Shown: positions 17,151-26,571, counted from the stretch's first letter. The stretch: 64,000 bases of DNA from Cellulomonas sp. NS3 (GCF_024757985.1 NZ_CP103289.1:4464001-4528000), one strand, 5' to 3'. Numbers and translations: made by a program. The notes: generated by a model not told the origin, from the sequence alone.

Positions 17151-18580
17151 GCCTCTTCCCCTCCGTCCGCTCCCCCGTCGTGGCGCCACGGCAGCACCAC
17201 GTGCACGCGCCAGCCACCCTCCGGCCGCGGGCCGGCGTCGACGTGGCCCCCGAGCAGCGCGGCGCGCTCGCGCATCCCGAGGATCCCGCGGTGCGTGCCC
17301 CCGCCCGTCCCGGGCCGGGTCCCGCCCTCGTCGAGGATCTCGACCTCGACCGCCGAGCCGGTGCGCCGGACCGCGACGTGCACCGAGGGGGTGCCGGGTG
17401 CGTGCCGCAGCACGTTCGTCAGACCCTCGGCCACGATCCGCACGACCGCGAGCCGCAGCGTGGTGTCCTCCGGCAGCAGGGTGTCGAGGCCGGTCACGGT
17501 GAGCGGCAGCCCCGCGGCGCGGAAGCGCTCGACGACCGTGCCGAGGTCGGTCTCGGTGGGTGCGGGCGGTCGCGGTGCGCCGCCGCTCCCGTCGGGCCCG
17601 TCGTCGTCCGCGGGGTCGAGCGCCCCGAGCACGCGCTGCATGTCGCCCAGGGCCGCGCGCCCGGTGCGCGAGAGCTCGACGAGCGCGTCGCGGGACCGGT
17701 CCGGGGCGCGGTCGAGGGCGGCCCGCGCCCCGTCCGACAGCGCGACCATCACCGAGACGCTGTGCGCGACGACGTCGTGCATCTCGCGCGCGATCCGGGT
17801 GCGCTCGGCGGCGCGGGCCAGCGCCGCGCTCGCGTCGCGGTCGCGGGCCAGCGCGGCGTAGCGCTCGACGAGGTCGCGGGCGTGCAGCCGGCGCGCACGC
17901 ACGCCCGAGCCGGTCGCGACGCCCAGCGCGAGCAGCGCGAGCAGGAGCGTCACGGAGGCCGAGCGGCGACCCGGCGAGAACGGCGGCTCGGTGAGGTCGT
18001 GCACGGGGTCGTCGATCTCCGCGAGCGTCGCATCGCTCCACAGCAGCATCTCGGTCAGCCCGACGTCCTCCCAGCGCCACAGCGCGACCGAGACCACCGC
18101 GAGCACGGCCCCGCCGACGACCCACGCGGTGCGCGCCGGCCGGGCGGCCGCGACGGCGTGCAGCGCGCACGCGAGGCACAGCCCGAGGACGCCGAGCACG
18201 CCGGTCGTCGCGAGCGAGACCACCGCGAGGGCGGTCAGCGTGGCGGTCACGGCCAGGGGCCACGCGCGCCGGGCGAGCAGGACGACCGCGCCCGCCCCAG
18301 CGCCGACGAGCCACGACCCCGGCACCAGCCGGAGGGCGGGGGTGTCGGGCGGGTACAGCCCGAGGCCCACGGACCCCTCGACGGTCGCGAGCGCGACGGG
18401 GAGCGAGAGCAGGGCCACGAGCAGCACCGTCGCGGCGACGGCCAGGTCGGCGGTCCAGGGGTGCGCCGCGACGAGGCGGGCGAGCGCGCCGCGGCGCTGC
18501 ACCTGCGTCTCCGTGAGCACGGGGGTCGCGTCCGCGTCACGGGTCCGCGCCGCGCGTCCGTGCGGGCGCAGGTTCGTCAC
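17147..18580 (-). CDS. Membrane sensor histidine kinase (HisKA_3 type)
   Basis: This 477-residue kinase senses an unknown stimulus, perhaps at the envelope. The N-terminal half has about five or six membrane helices (residues about 45-270). The dimerisation/phosphorylation helix is ERTRIAREMHDVVAHSVSVM, with the His in EMHD, and the ATPase domain has EGLTNVLRHAPG (N box) and GTHRGILGMRERAALLGG (G box). The start is the GTG at 18580, 8 nt after GGGAGAG; a longer frame upstream is non-coding in composition. A 106-bp gap to the ABC-2 permease leaves room for its own promoter. Confidence 0.92.
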   Translation of the reverse strand: MTNLRPHGRAARTRDADATPVLTETQVQRRGALARLVAAHPWTADLAVAATVLLVALLSLPVALATVEGSVGLGLYPPDTPALRLVPGSWLVGAGAGAVVLLARRAWPLAVTATLTALAVVSLATTGVLGVLGLCLACALHAVAAARPARTAWVVGGAVLAVVSVALWRWEDVGLTEMLLWSDATLAEIDDPVHDLTEPPFSPGRRSASVTLLLALLALGVATGSGVRARRLHARDLVERYAALARDRDASAALARAAERTRIAREMHDVVAHSVSVMVALSDGARAALDRAPDRSRDALVELSRTGRAALGDMQRVLGALDPADDDGPDGSGGAPRPPAPTETDLGTVVERFRAAGLPLTVTGLDTLLPEDTTLRLAVVRIVAEGLTNVLRHAPGTPSVHVAVRRTGSAVEVEILDEGGTRPGTGGGTHRGILGMRERAALLGGHVDAGPRPEGGWRVHVVLPWRHDGGADGGEEA

Positions 18581-18686
18581 GGTCTCACTCTCCCATCGGG
18601 GGGTCGGGGCGGGGGGATGTGGCGGGTGCGCCGGGCGGGACGCCGTGCCCGCACCGGGACCGGCGACGGCCCACCCCGCCCCTGCG

Positions 18687-19508
18687 TCACGTGACGTCAT
18701 GGCGGCGGAGCCGGTACGCGGCGGCGGCGAGGAGCGCGACGACCCAGGCGGCGAGCACGAGCCCGCCGCCCCACGGCCCGAGGTGCGGACCCTGGGTCGT
18801 GGCGTCGAGCGCCGCGACCCTCGCGTCGTCCAGGACGAGACGCGAGCCCGCGCCGGGCAGGAGCGCACGCAGCGTGTCGGTGACCCGGCCCGGGTTCGCG
18901 AGGAGCAGCTGGTCGGCGACGACGAGCAGCAGCACGCCCGCGACGAGCGCGGGGGCGGACCGGCGCAGCAGCGCCCCGAGGCCGAGACCGAGCAGCGCCA
19001 CACCGGTCAGCACGAGGACGAATCCCGCGAGCGCCCGTGCCGTCCCGCCGTCCGCGAGGTCGAGCGTCAGCCCGGTCGCGTCACGCTGCCCCTGCGTCGC
19101 GAGGGCCGACGCGACCAGCGCCGCCAGAGCCGTCACCAGGGCCACCGACGCGGTGCCGAGCGCCTGCGCGCCGAGGACCGGGAGCCGACGCGGCACGGCG
19201 GCGTAGGTCGTGGTCGCCGTGCCCGTGGTGTGCTCCTCGGTGCCGACCAGCACGCCGAGCACCAGGGCGCCGAGCTGGGCGAGCACGTGGCCCGCGACGA
19301 CGAGCGACACCCCGGAGCGCCCGTCGCCCGCGCGGACGAACAGGCCGAGCGCGTACGCGAGCATCAGCGCGGAGACGGCCGTGCCGAGCGGGAGCCACAG
19401 GGTCGAGCGCACGCTCGTGCGCTTGGTCCACTCCGCGGCGAGCACCCGGCGGAAGGTGACCGCACGTGCGGGCCGCCCGACCGGGCGCCGGACCTCAGAC
19501 GAGGTCAC
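18687..19508 (-). CDS. ABC-2 type transporter permease (second copy)
   Basis: The 273-residue membrane protein has about six helices and begins with the cytoplasmic segment FRRVLAAEWTKRTSVRST, typical of ABC-2 permeases whose first helix follows a TEWTK motif. LGLGLGALLRRSAPAL matches the corresponding part of the upstream permease, so the two are paralogous and probably form a heterodimer. The GTG start at 19508 lies 14 bp inside the end of that gene. The substrate is unknown. Confidence 0.88.
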   Translation of the reverse strand: MTSSEVRRPVGRPARAVTFRRVLAAEWTKRTSVRSTLWLPLGTAVSALMLAYALGLFVRAGDGRSGVSLVVAGHVLAQLGALVLGVLVGTEEHTTGTATTTYAAVPRRLPVLGAQALGTASVALVTALAALVASALATQGQRDATGLTLDLADGGTARALAGFVLVLTGVALLGLGLGALLRRSAPALVAGVLLLVVADQLLLANPGRVTDTLRALLPGAGSRLVLDDARVAALDATTQGPHLGPWGGGLVLAAWVVALLAAAAYRLRRHDVT

Positions 19509-20370
19509 GGGAACGCAGTCGCACGGCGGCGACGCCGAGCGGGACGAGCACCCACGCGGCGAGGACCGCGGCGCCGCCCCCGACCCCGAGGTCGGGCGCA
19601 CCGTCGACGCCGCCCGCGTCGGGCACGAGGTACGTCGCTGCGCCGCCGGGCAGCACCGCCGTCACGGTGCCCACCGCGGTGACCTCGGGCCGGGCGTACG
19701 CCTCCCCGACCGGCGGGGCGCCGCCGATCCCCGGGTCGGACGCGAGCATGAGCGCCACGGGGAGCACCAGGACGAGCACCACGGCGGCGACGACCGCCGG
19801 CACCGAGCGACGCAGCAGGGCCCCGAGCGCGAGGCCGAGGAGCGCCATCGCGACGAGCTGGACCGTCATGCCGGCCAGGACCTGCGGCGTCTGCCCGCCC
19901 GCGAGGTCCAGCGTCATCCCCCGCGACCCGGCCGCGGGCAGGAGGCCCACCACCGCGGCGGCGACCGCGAGCACCGACACCACGAGCGTGGCGCCCGCCG
20001 TGACGACCACCTGGGCGACGAGCACGGGCAGCCGGCGCGGGACGGCGGTGAACGTCGTGCGGAACGTGCCGGTGCTGAACTCCCCGGTCCCGACCAGGAC
20101 GCCGAGCACGAGCAGCCCGATCTGGGCGAGCGGCAGGCCCGTCGAGAGCGAGCCCATCGGGTCGAACCCCGGGTCGGTCGACGAGGCGCTCGCGGACAGC
20201 CAGGTCAGCACCCCGGACACGGCCACGGTGGCGACGGCCGTCGCGGCCGGCGAGCGCAGGCTCGTGAGCTTGCCCCACTCGGCGGCGGCGACCCGCGCGA
20301 GGCTCGGGCCCCGCCGTGCGGGGAGCGCCCGGGCGGGCGTGGGCGTGGGGACGGCGGCGGTCGCGGTCAT
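19495..20370 (-). CDS. ABC-2 type transporter permease (first copy)
   Basis: This 291-residue membrane protein has about six helices. It starts with a Pro/Ala-rich tail and then VAAAEWGKLTSLRSPAA, the ABC-2 cytoplasmic motif, and later LGLALGALLRRSVPAV, shared with its neighbour. The pattern FSTGTFRTTFTAVPRRLPVL is common in actinobacterial ABC-2 exporters. The ATG at 20370 overlaps the ATPase stop (ATGA). It would form an export complex with the ATPase and the second permease. Confidence 0.9.
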   Translation of the reverse strand: MTATAAVPTPTPARALPARRGPSLARVAAAEWGKLTSLRSPAATAVATVAVSGVLTWLSASASSTDPGFDPMGSLSTGLPLAQIGLLVLGVLVGTGEFSTGTFRTTFTAVPRRLPVLVAQVVVTAGATLVVSVLAVAAAVVGLLPAAGSRGMTLDLAGGQTPQVLAGMTVQLVAMALLGLALGALLRRSVPAVVAAVVLVLVLPVALMLASDPGIGGAPPVGEAYARPEVTAVGTVTAVLPGGAATYLVPDAGGVDGAPDLGVGGGAAVLAAWVLVPLGVAAVRLRSRDLV

Positions 20371-21317
20371 CGGGTGCCTCCCGTGGCGGTCAGGCCGGTC
20401 GCCTCGTCGGCGGCACGGCCGCGGTACTGCACGGACGCGGCGGTGAGCTGCAGGTACGCGTCCTCGAGCGAGCCGCGGTCCGTCGCGAGCTCGAGCACCG
20501 TCGCGCCGCACCGGCGGGCGGCCGCGCCGACCTCCTCGACGGTCGCACCCCTCACCTGGAGCACGCCGGACCCCTGCGCCGTGACGTCCGCGCCGCTCGC
20601 GAGCAGCGCCCCCGCGAGGGCGTCCGGCTCGGTGGTGCGGACGCGGGCGGTGCCCGCCCGCTCCGAGCCGTCGACGATCTCCTGGACCGACGCGTCGGCG
20701 AGCAGCCGGCCCTGGCCGATGATCACGACCCGGTCCGCGCACAGCGCGAGCTCGTGCATGAGGTGCGACGAGAGCAGCACCGTGCGGCCCTCCGTGGCCA
20801 GGGTGCGCACGAGCCCGCGCACCCACAGCACGCCGTCGGGGTCGAGCCCGTTGACCGGCTCGTCGAGCACGAGCGTCCCCGGGTCGCCGAGCAGTGCACC
20901 GGCGATGCCGAGCCGCTGCCCCATCCCGAGCGAGAACGTGCCCGCCCGGCGCCGTGCGACTGACTCGAGCCCCGTCATGCCGATCACCTCATCGACCCGC
21001 GAGCGCCCGATCCCGTGGGTGCGTGCCAGGGCCAGCAGGTGGCGGAACGCCGACCGCCCGGGGTGCACCGACCGGGCGTCGAGCATCACGCCGACCGCGT
21101 GCAGCGGCGCCGGCAGGTCGGCGTACCGCCGGCCGTCGACCGTCGCGGTCCCCGCCGTGGGCCGCTCGAGCCCGACGACGACCCGCATCGTGGTCGACTT
21201 CCCGGCGCCGTTCGGGCCGAGGAACCCGGTCACCAGCCCGGGCCGTGCGGTGAACGTCAGCCCGTCCACGGCCGTCGTCGGGCCGTAGCGCTTGGTCAGC
21301 GCCTCCACCTGGATCAT
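20367..21317 (-). CDS. ABC transporter ATP-binding protein (ABC-2 exporter)
   Basis: The 316-residue ATPase has Walker [10 protein letters not shown], a [17 protein letters not shown] signature and Walker [15 protein letters not shown], characteristic of drug/lantibiotic-type ABC-2 exporters (CcmA/YadG group). A C-terminal extension (about 220-316) is typical of the group. It heads the minus-strand block ATPase-permease-permease-kinase-regulator, a layout often used for envelope-stress or antibiotic-responsive export. Confidence 0.93.
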   Translation of the reverse strand: MIQVEALTKRYGPTTAVDGLTFTARPGLVTGFLGPNGAGKSTTMRVVVGLERPTAGTATVDGRRYADLPAPLHAVGVMLDARSVHPGRSAFRHLLALARTHGIGRSRVDEVIGMTGLESVARRRAGTFSLGMGQRLGIAGALLGDPGTLVLDEPVNGLDPDGVLWVRGLVRTLATEGRTVLLSSHLMHELALCADRVVIIGQGRLLADASVQEIVDGSERAGTARVRTTEPDALAGALLASGADVTAQGSGVLQVRGATVEEVGAAARRCGATVLELATDRGSLEDAYLQLTAASVQYRGRAADEATGLTATGGTR

Positions 21318-21559
21318 GCGTCGCTCCCGTCGTCACGGGCCGCGCCGGTCGCGCGGCCCTCCGTCGTCGACGCTAGGGACGCGGTGCGCGGCGACGTCAC
21401 CTGCTGGCGGACGACCCGGGCCGCGGGCCGGCCTCCTCCTCGGGGAGGAGCGGGCCCGCCGCCAGGGCGACCGGGTCCCCGCTGACGCCGCGCTCGCGGG
21501 GCGAGCCGGACGCCCGTGCGCGCCGGACCATGAACCTCGCCCGGCCGTCACCCGCGCCC

Positions 21560-21565
21560 TAGGCT
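21560..21565 (+). promoter_or_regulatory. Leaderless-type -10 (TAGGCT) for the YciO-family gene
   Basis: TAGGCT ends 6 nt before the ATG at 21572, with CACCGC between and no Shine-Dalgarno. Confidence 0.55.
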
Positions 21566-21571
21566 CACCGC

Positions 21572-22192
21572 ATGGCCCGGTACTTCGACGTGCACCCCAG
21601 CAACCCCCAGCCGCGGTCGATCGGGCAGGTGGTCGCGCTGCTGCGCGACGACGCGCTCGTCGCCTACCCGACCGACTCGTCGTACGCGCTCGGCGCCCGG
21701 ATCGGCAGCCCCACGGGCGCGGACCGCATCCGCTCGATCCGCCAGCTCGACGACAAGCACCACTTCACGCTCGTCTGCTCGGACTTCGCGCAGCTCGGCC
21801 AGCTCGTGCAGCTCGACAACTCGGCGTTCCGCGCGATCAAGTCCGCGACGCCCGGCCCGTACACGTTCATCCTCCCGGCGACCCGCGAGGTGCCGAAGCG
21901 GCTCGCCCACCCGAAGAAGAAGACCGTCGGGGTGCGCATCCCGGACCACCCCGTCGTCCAGGCGATCCTGCGCGAGCTCGGCGAGCCGCTGCTCTCGAGC
22001 ACCCTGATCCTGCCCGGCTCCGAGGCGCCCATGACGGAGGGCTGGCTGGTCAAGGAGGAGCTCGACCACCTCGTCGACGCGGTCGTCGACGCCGGGGACT
22101 GCGGCACCGAGCCCACCACGGTCGTCGACTGGTCCGAGGGTGCGCCCGAGGTCGTCCGCGTCGGGGCGGGGGACCCGAGCCGGTTCGAGTGA
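21572..22192 (+). CDS. Sua5/YciO/YrdC-family protein (YciO type)
   Basis: The 206-residue protein has the YrdC-like fold: [31 protein letters not shown] and [16 protein letters not shown] are characteristic. Relatives form threonylcarbamoyl-AMP for t6A tRNA modification, but YciO-type members have an uncertain cellular role. It is followed, with a 4-bp GTGA overlap, by the uracil-DNA glycosylase gene, so both are probably on one transcript. Confidence 0.9.
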   Translation: MARYFDVHPSNPQPRSIGQVVALLRDDALVAYPTDSSYALGARIGSPTGADRIRSIRQLDDKHHFTLVCSDFAQLGQLVQLDNSAFRAIKSATPGPYTFILPATREVPKRLAHPKKKTVGVRIPDHPVVQAILRELGEPLLSSTLILPGSEAPMTEGWLVKEELDHLVDAVVDAGDCGTEPTTVVDWSEGAPEVVRVGAGDPSRFE

Positions 22193-22992
22193 GCGACGTC
22201 GCGGGAGCCGGTCGCCCGAGGGTCGCCGACGCCGCCACGGGCCCGCCACCGGCGGCGGCCACGGGCGACGCCACCTACCCGCTGCTCGCCCGCACCGCGC
22301 CCGACGTGGCGACCCTCGACGACCTCGTCGTCGACTGCCGCGCGTGCCCCCGCCTCGTCGCGTGGCGCGAGGAGGTCGCCCGGGTCAAGCGCGCGTCGTT
22401 CCGCGACGAGACGTACTGGGCCCGGCCGGCGCCGGGCTTCGGCGACCCGGACGCACGCATCCTCGTCGTCGGCCTGGCGCCCGCCGCGCACGGCGCGAAC
22501 CGCACGGGGCGGATGTTCACGGGCGACCGCTCGGGCGACTTCCTGTTCGCCGCGCTGCACCGCACGGGCTTCGCCAACCAGCCGACCTCGACGCACCGGG
22601 GCGACGGCCTCGCGCTCACCGGGATCCGGCTCACCGCGCCCGTGCGGTGCGCTCCCCCGGCCAACGCCCCGACGCCCGCCGAGCGCACGACGTGCGGGCC
22701 GTGGCTCGGGCGCGAGCTCGAGCTCGTGGACCCCGACGTCATCGTGGTGCTCGGCGGGTTCGGGTGGCAGGCGCTGCTCGCGACCCTCCAGGAGCAGGGC
22801 TGGCACGTGCCGAGGCCCCGGCCGCGGTTCGCGCACGGCGCCGAGGTCGCGCTCGACGGGCCGGGCGGACGCACTCTGACGCTGCTCGGGTGCTTCCACG
22901 TGAGCCAGCAGAACACCTTCACCGGGCGCCTCACGCCCGCGATGCTCGACGCGGTGCTGGTGCGGGCGCGGGAGCTCGTCGGCGGGGCATGA
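22189..22992 (+). CDS. udgB: Type-5 uracil-DNA glycosylase (UdgB)
   Basis: It removes uracil and other deaminated bases from DNA. The 267-residue protein has Cys residues at [13 protein letters not shown] expected to bind a 4Fe-4S cluster with later Cys (RCAPP, TTCGPW), the family motif [22 protein letters not shown], and the C-terminal active-site loop region [16 protein letters not shown]. The GTG start overlaps the YciO stop. A Pro/Ala-rich segment of about 30 residues at the N-terminus is poorly conserved. High-GC actinobacteria often carry UdgB. Confidence 0.93.
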   Translation: MSDVAGAGRPRVADAATGPPPAAATGDATYPLLARTAPDVATLDDLVVDCRACPRLVAWREEVARVKRASFRDETYWARPAPGFGDPDARILVVGLAPAAHGANRTGRMFTGDRSGDFLFAALHRTGFANQPTSTHRGDGLALTGIRLTAPVRCAPPANAPTPAERTTCGPWLGRELELVDPDVIVVLGGFGWQALLATLQEQGWHVPRPRPRFAHGAEVALDGPGGRTLTLLGCFHVSQQNTFTGRLTPAMLDAVLVRARELVGGA

Positions 22993-23103
22993 GCAGCGGG
23001 GCCCCGTGGTCCGGGCGCGGGGGTGAGGGCGTTCGACGAGCGGACCCGACGGGTCCCCACAAGACTGTTCGCCGATCGCACCCCCCAGCGAGAGGAGAAC
23101 CCC

Positions 23104-23331
23104 ATGCCGAACGGTGACGTGCACACGGTGCACCGCGACGGGACCTGGCTCAACGAGGTCGAGGGGCAGCACACGCCGCTCGACGGGACGTTCGACCGCA
23201 AGGACGACGCCGTGGCCGCCGGACGCGAGGACGCCGACGCCCGTGGGGTCGAGCACGTGATCCACGGGCTCGACGGGCAGATCCACGAGAAGAACAGCCA
23301 CGGGCACGACCCCCGCAACGTCCCGGGCTGA
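23104..23331 (+). CDS. DUF2188-family small protein
   Basis: The 75-residue hydrophilic protein has the DUF2188 pattern: DVHTVHRDGTWLNEVEG, then a helix with DAVAAGREDADARGVEHVIHG and the closing DGQIHEKNSHGHDP. Its function is not known to me. The ATG at 23104 follows a good AGAGGAGAAC ribosome site. It sits 110 bp after udgB and just before a tiny membrane ORF. Confidence 0.85.
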   Translation: MPNGDVHTVHRDGTWLNEVEGQHTPLDGTFDRKDDAVAAGREDADARGVEHVIHGLDGQIHEKNSHGHDPRNVPG

Positions 23332-23346
23332 CCGGGCTGATCGGCC

Positions 23347-23454
23347 ATGGTGTCCGCGGGCGCTGCAGATGACCCGTGGGGGCTGGTCGTCGTCGCTCTC
23401 GGCGCCGTGCTCGCCGTGATCCTGCTGATCCGGGATCGGCGAAGCCGCCGCTAG
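23347..23454 (+). CDS. Tiny single-span membrane protein (35 residues)
   Basis: The ORF encodes an acidic N-terminus (SAGAADDPW), one strong hydrophobic helix (WGLVVVALGAVLAVILLI) and a basic tail (RDRRSRR), a clean N-out/C-in topology signal. There is no convincing Shine-Dalgarno; the ATG at 23347 or GTG at 23350 could start it. It lies between DUF2188 and the macro-like/SIR2 gene. I do not recognise a family. The compact membrane-protein pattern makes chance less likely but does not prove expression. Confidence 0.5.
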   Translation: MVSAGAADDPWGLVVVALGAVLAVILLIRDRRSRR

Positions 23455-23521
23455 ACCCGTCCCGCCTCGTCGAACGGGCGGCGCTCCCACCGCACGGACC
23501 GCGGAGCGCCGCCCGCTCACG

Positions 23522-23527
23522 TACCGT
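23522..23527 (+). promoter_or_regulatory. Leaderless-type -10 (TACCGT) for the macro-like/SIR2 gene
   Basis: TACCGT ends 6 nt before the ATG at 23534. The same spacing recurs at other starts nearby and supports this start codon. Confidence 0.5.
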
Positions 23528-23533
23528 CGATCC

Positions 23534-25198
23534 ATGGCAGCCTCACCGCCGACGCGGCCCGCTCCGCACGGCACGACTGCGACGCCCGGCAGCGCTGGTC
23601 CACCACGCAGCGCTCGACCCCACGGCAGCACCTCCACCCCCGGCCACGTCTTCGTGATCCCCGGCGACCTCGCCCACCTCGACGCCGACGCGATGATCCT
23701 GCCCACGGACCGCGGCTTCACCGTCGAGCGGCAGTGGTTCCCGGTGCTCGGGCTCGCCGGGGACGGCGCGGAGGATGCCGCCGAGCCGCCGGTCCCCGCC
23801 GCGGTCGCCGACCTCCGACCCGAGGGCTGGCCCGACGGCAACGGCCGCGCCCGCGGGACGGGCACCGGCACACCCGTCCTGCCCACCTGGTTCGTCGACT
23901 CCGTCCGCGACCCGACGCTCGACGGCAAGGACGCGGCCGACGCGCTCGCCGACCGCGTCGGGCACGCGCTCCGGGCCGTCGCACGCTCGGACGTCCGGCC
24001 GGGCCGCGGGCGCAGCCGGGTGCTCGTCGCGCTGCCGACCCTGGGCGTCGGCGGCGGGGACTTCGGGTCGCTGCGCGGGCTCGTGATCGACGCCCAGCTC
24101 GCCGCGTGCCGCGCGGCCGCCGAGGAGACCGGGATCGACGTCGTCGTCGTCGCCCGCAACGCGTCGGACTACGCGGCGTTCCAGGACCACCGACGCTCCC
24201 GCCTCGCCGGCGACGGGGGCGTCGACGACGAGCGCGCCCGCGCCCTCGCCCGGCGCGCCCGCGACGGCTCCCTCGCGCTGTTCATCGCCGCCGGCGTCGG
24301 CATGGGCGCCGGGCTGCCGGGCTGGCGTCAGCTCATCGACCTGCTCGCGGGCGACACCGACGACCCCGAGGGCACGCGCACCGCCCTCGCCCGGCTCGCG
24401 TCCCCGCTCGACCAGGCCGAGCTGCTGCGGATGCGGCTGCCCGGCCTCGCGCAGCGGATCGCGCACCACGTCGGCTCGACGCACCGGTACGCCGTCGCGC
24501 ACGCCCTCCTCGCGTCGCTGCGCTGCCGCCGCGCGGTCACGACGAACTACGACCGCCTCTACGAGCTCGCCGTGGGTGACGTGGACAACGCGTTGCCGAT
24601 CAGCGTCCTGCCGACGCACCGCGTCGCCGCGCACGCGCCGTGGCTGCTCAAGATGCACGGCGACAGCGAGGACCCGGCGTCGATCGTGCTGAGCCGCAGC
24701 GACTTCGTCGGGTTCGACTCGTCGTTCCGGCCGATGGGAGCGCTCGTGCAGGCGCTCCTGCTCACGCAGCACGTGCTCGTCGTCGGTGCGTCGATGCAGG
24801 ACGACAACTTCCTGCGGCTCGCCTACGAGATCCGGGGCTTCCTCGGCGACCCCCGCGAGGACGGCGAGCCGCTGTTCGGGACCGTCCTCACGCTCAGCGA
24901 GGAACCCGCGCAGGGCGAGCTCTGGCGCGGCTGGTTCGACTATGTCGCGGTCTCCCGGGACCCGGCCGACGACCGGGCCCGCGAGCTCGCCGTGTTCCTC
25001 GACCGCGTCGCGATGCACGCGTCACGCCCGTCGTTCGCGCTCGACGTCCGCTACGAGCAGCTCCTCGACCCGCCCGAGCAGGACGCCGCCCGCGCCGCCC
25101 GCGCCCTGCTCCACCAGCTCGAGGACCTCGGCCTCGCGGACCGGGGCCGGTGGTCGACGATCGTCGAGGCGCTGCGCGACTCGGGCGCGGGGGGCTGA
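23534..25198 (+). CDS. Macro-like domain fused to SIR2 (SIR2_2) domain protein; candidate NADase effector
   Basis: This 554-residue cytoplasmic protein has two parts. Residues about 38-225 resemble a macro-type ADP-ribose-binding fold: HVFVIPGDLAHLDADAMILPTD at its start recalls the macro 'GDI...vDAIVN' strand, and ALPTLGVGGGDFG recalls the phosphate-binding loop. Residues about 243-520 are SIR2: LFIAAGVGMGAGLPGW (NAD loop), TTNYD near 335 and KMHGD with likely catalytic His375, then VVGASMQDDNFLRLA. The zinc-binding Cys pairs of deacetylase sirtuins are absent, as in defence NADases. A Nudix gene follows after 42 bp. NAD+ cleavage and phage defence are inference; a signalling or ADP-ribosyl role is also possible. 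Confidence 0.72.
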   Translation: MAASPPTRPAPHGTTATPGSAGPPRSARPHGSTSTPGHVFVIPGDLAHLDADAMILPTDRGFTVERQWFPVLGLAGDGAEDAAEPPVPAAVADLRPEGWPDGNGRARGTGTGTPVLPTWFVDSVRDPTLDGKDAADALADRVGHALRAVARSDVRPGRGRSRVLVALPTLGVGGGDFGSLRGLVIDAQLAACRAAAEETGIDVVVVARNASDYAAFQDHRRSRLAGDGGVDDERARALARRARDGSLALFIAAGVGMGAGLPGWRQLIDLLAGDTDDPEGTRTALARLASPLDQAELLRMRLPGLAQRIAHHVGSTHRYAVAHALLASLRCRRAVTTNYDRLYELAVGDVDNALPISVLPTHRVAAHAPWLLKMHGDSEDPASIVLSRSDFVGFDSSFRPMGALVQALLLTQHVLVVGASMQDDNFLRLAYEIRGFLGDPREDGEPLFGTVLTLSEEPAQGELWRGWFDYVAVSRDPADDRARELAVFLDRVAMHASRPSFALDVRYEQLLDPPEQDAARAARALLHQLEDLGLADRGRWSTIVEALRDSGAGG

Positions 25199-25228
25199 GC
25201 GGCGCGTGCTCGGCCGTCCGGTACGCCG

Positions 25229-25234
25229 TAGCGT
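25229..25234 (+). promoter_or_regulatory. Leaderless-type -10 (TAGCGT) for the Nudix gene
   Basis: TAGCGT ends 6 nt before the GTG at 25241, so the Nudix gene may have its own promoter in addition to read-through. Confidence 0.45.
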
Positions 25235-25240
25235 CGCCGC

Positions 25241-25654
25241 GTGACCGGAGTCCGCGCCCTCGCCCTCGCCGTGATCCGCCGCCCGGGTACCGGGCAGCTG
25301 TTCGTCGACGAGGTCGTCGAGCCCGGCACCGGCCGCACGTTCCACCGCCCTGCCGGTGGCGGCATCGAGTTCGGCGAGCGCGCGGCCGAGACCCTCGTGC
25401 GCGAGCTCGCGGAGGAGTACGGGCTCGCGGTCGTGGTCGGGCGGCAGCTCGGCGCGCTGGAGAACCACTTCACCTACGCCGGTCGCGCCGGGCACGAGAT
25501 CGCCCTCGTCCACGAGGCCGAGCTGGCCGACCCCGCGGAGTACGAGCGCGACCGCCGGCCGTGCCTCGACCAGCCGCACGTCACCGGGGTCTGGCGGTCC
25601 GCGACCGAGGACGCGATCCCGCTCTACCCGGACGGGCTCGCCGACCTGCTGTAG
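25241..25654 (+). CDS. Nudix hydrolase
   Basis: The 137-residue enzyme hydrolyses a nucleoside diphosphate linked to another group. The Nudix box is complete: GGIEFGE, then seven residues, then RELAEEYGL, giving the GX5EX7REUXEEXGU pattern with its metal-binding glutamates. The strand HRPAGG before it and the HEIALVHEAEL strand after it are typical. The substrate cannot be read from sequence, but its position 42 bp after the SIR2-type gene makes ADP-ribose or NAD-related compounds reasonable candidates. GTG start with a close -10. Confidence 0.9.
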   Translation: MTGVRALALAVIRRPGTGQLFVDEVVEPGTGRTFHRPAGGGIEFGERAAETLVRELAEEYGLAVVVGRQLGALENHFTYAGRAGHEIALVHEAELADPAEYERDRRPCLDQPHVTGVWRSATEDAIPLYPDGLADLL

Positions 25655-25718
25655 CGCCGCCGACGGCTCGGGCGCTGGTTACGCTGGCCGCTCACTCCCC
25701 CGCGAAAGGGTCGCGCCC

Positions 25719-26492
25719 GTGCCGGAGCTGGATCGCCTCGCCGTCGTGTCCGACGTCCACGGGAACGTGACCGCGTTCGAGGCGGTGCTGCGCGACATCG
25801 ACGCCCGCGGCATCACGACCGTGCTGAACCTCGGGGACGTCGCCGGGAAGGGTCCGCGCGGCTCGCAGGCGGTGGCGCTGAGCCGCGAGCGCTGCACGGT
25901 GACGGTCCGCGGCAACTGGGACGACTTCCTCCCGCGGCCGGACCCGGACCGGGACCCCGAGTTCGTGTGGTGGCACGAGGAGCTGACCGACGCGGACCGC
26001 GAGTGGCTCGTGACGCTGCCGCTCTCGCACGACCTCGAGCTGAGCGGGCGCCGCGTCCGGCTGTTCCACGCCTCGGCGCAGAGCGTCTACACGCGCGTGC
26101 GGTTCCGGCACACCGAGGAGGAGTTCGCGGGCATGTTCGCCGCGACCGAGCTCACCGGGGACGGCCCGGAGCCGACGGTCGTCGGGTACGGCGACGTGCA
26201 CGACGCGTACATCGAGACGTCCCGCGGCCGGACCCTGTTCAACACGGGCAGCGTCGGGAACCCGCTCGACGAGCCGACGGCGTCGTACGTGGTCCTCGAA
26301 GGGGTCCCCGGCGGCACCGCGCAGGACCCGTTCGGCATCCAGGTGGTGCGCGTGCCGTACGACATCGAGGCTGAGATCGAGGTCGCGCGCAGCCTCGGGA
26401 TGCCCGCGCTGGAGCCGTACGCGATCGAGCTCCGCACCGCCGTCTACCGCGGGCTGCACGAGTCGCTCGGGCTCACCCCGGCGCGCTCGTGA
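25719..26492 (+). CDS. Calcineurin-like metallophosphoesterase (YfcE/DUF2437-like)
   Basis: The 257-residue enzyme has the metallophosphoesterase ligands in order: VVSDVHGN (Asp, His), NLGDVAGKG (Asp), VRGNWDD (the GNH[D/E] site with Trp in place of His), LFHAS, and GYGDVHDAY. It would cleave phosphomonoesters or diesters using two metals; the substrate is unknown. The GTG at 25719 follows GCGAAAGGG. The GNWDD variant occurs in a recognised subgroup, so activity is not necessarily lost. It may be read together with the preceding Nudix gene. Confidence 0.85.
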   Translation: MPELDRLAVVSDVHGNVTAFEAVLRDIDARGITTVLNLGDVAGKGPRGSQAVALSRERCTVTVRGNWDDFLPRPDPDRDPEFVWWHEELTDADREWLVTLPLSHDLELSGRRVRLFHASAQSVYTRVRFRHTEEEFAGMFAATELTGDGPEPTVVGYGDVHDAYIETSRGRTLFNTGSVGNPLDEPTASYVVLEGVPGGTAQDPFGIQVVRVPYDIEAEIEVARSLGMPALEPYAIELRTAVYRGLHESLGLTPARS

Positions 26493-26565
26493 CCCCGGCT
26501 CGTCGCCGACCAGCACGGGGGTCCCGGACCGGCGCGCTCACCGACCCGGTGGCCGGTCGACCGGG

Positions 26566-26571
26566 CAGGAT
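26566..26571 (+). promoter_or_regulatory. Leaderless-type -10 (CAGGAT) for the Imm5-like gene
   Basis: CAGGAT ends 6 nt before the GTG at 26578. Confidence 0.4.
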
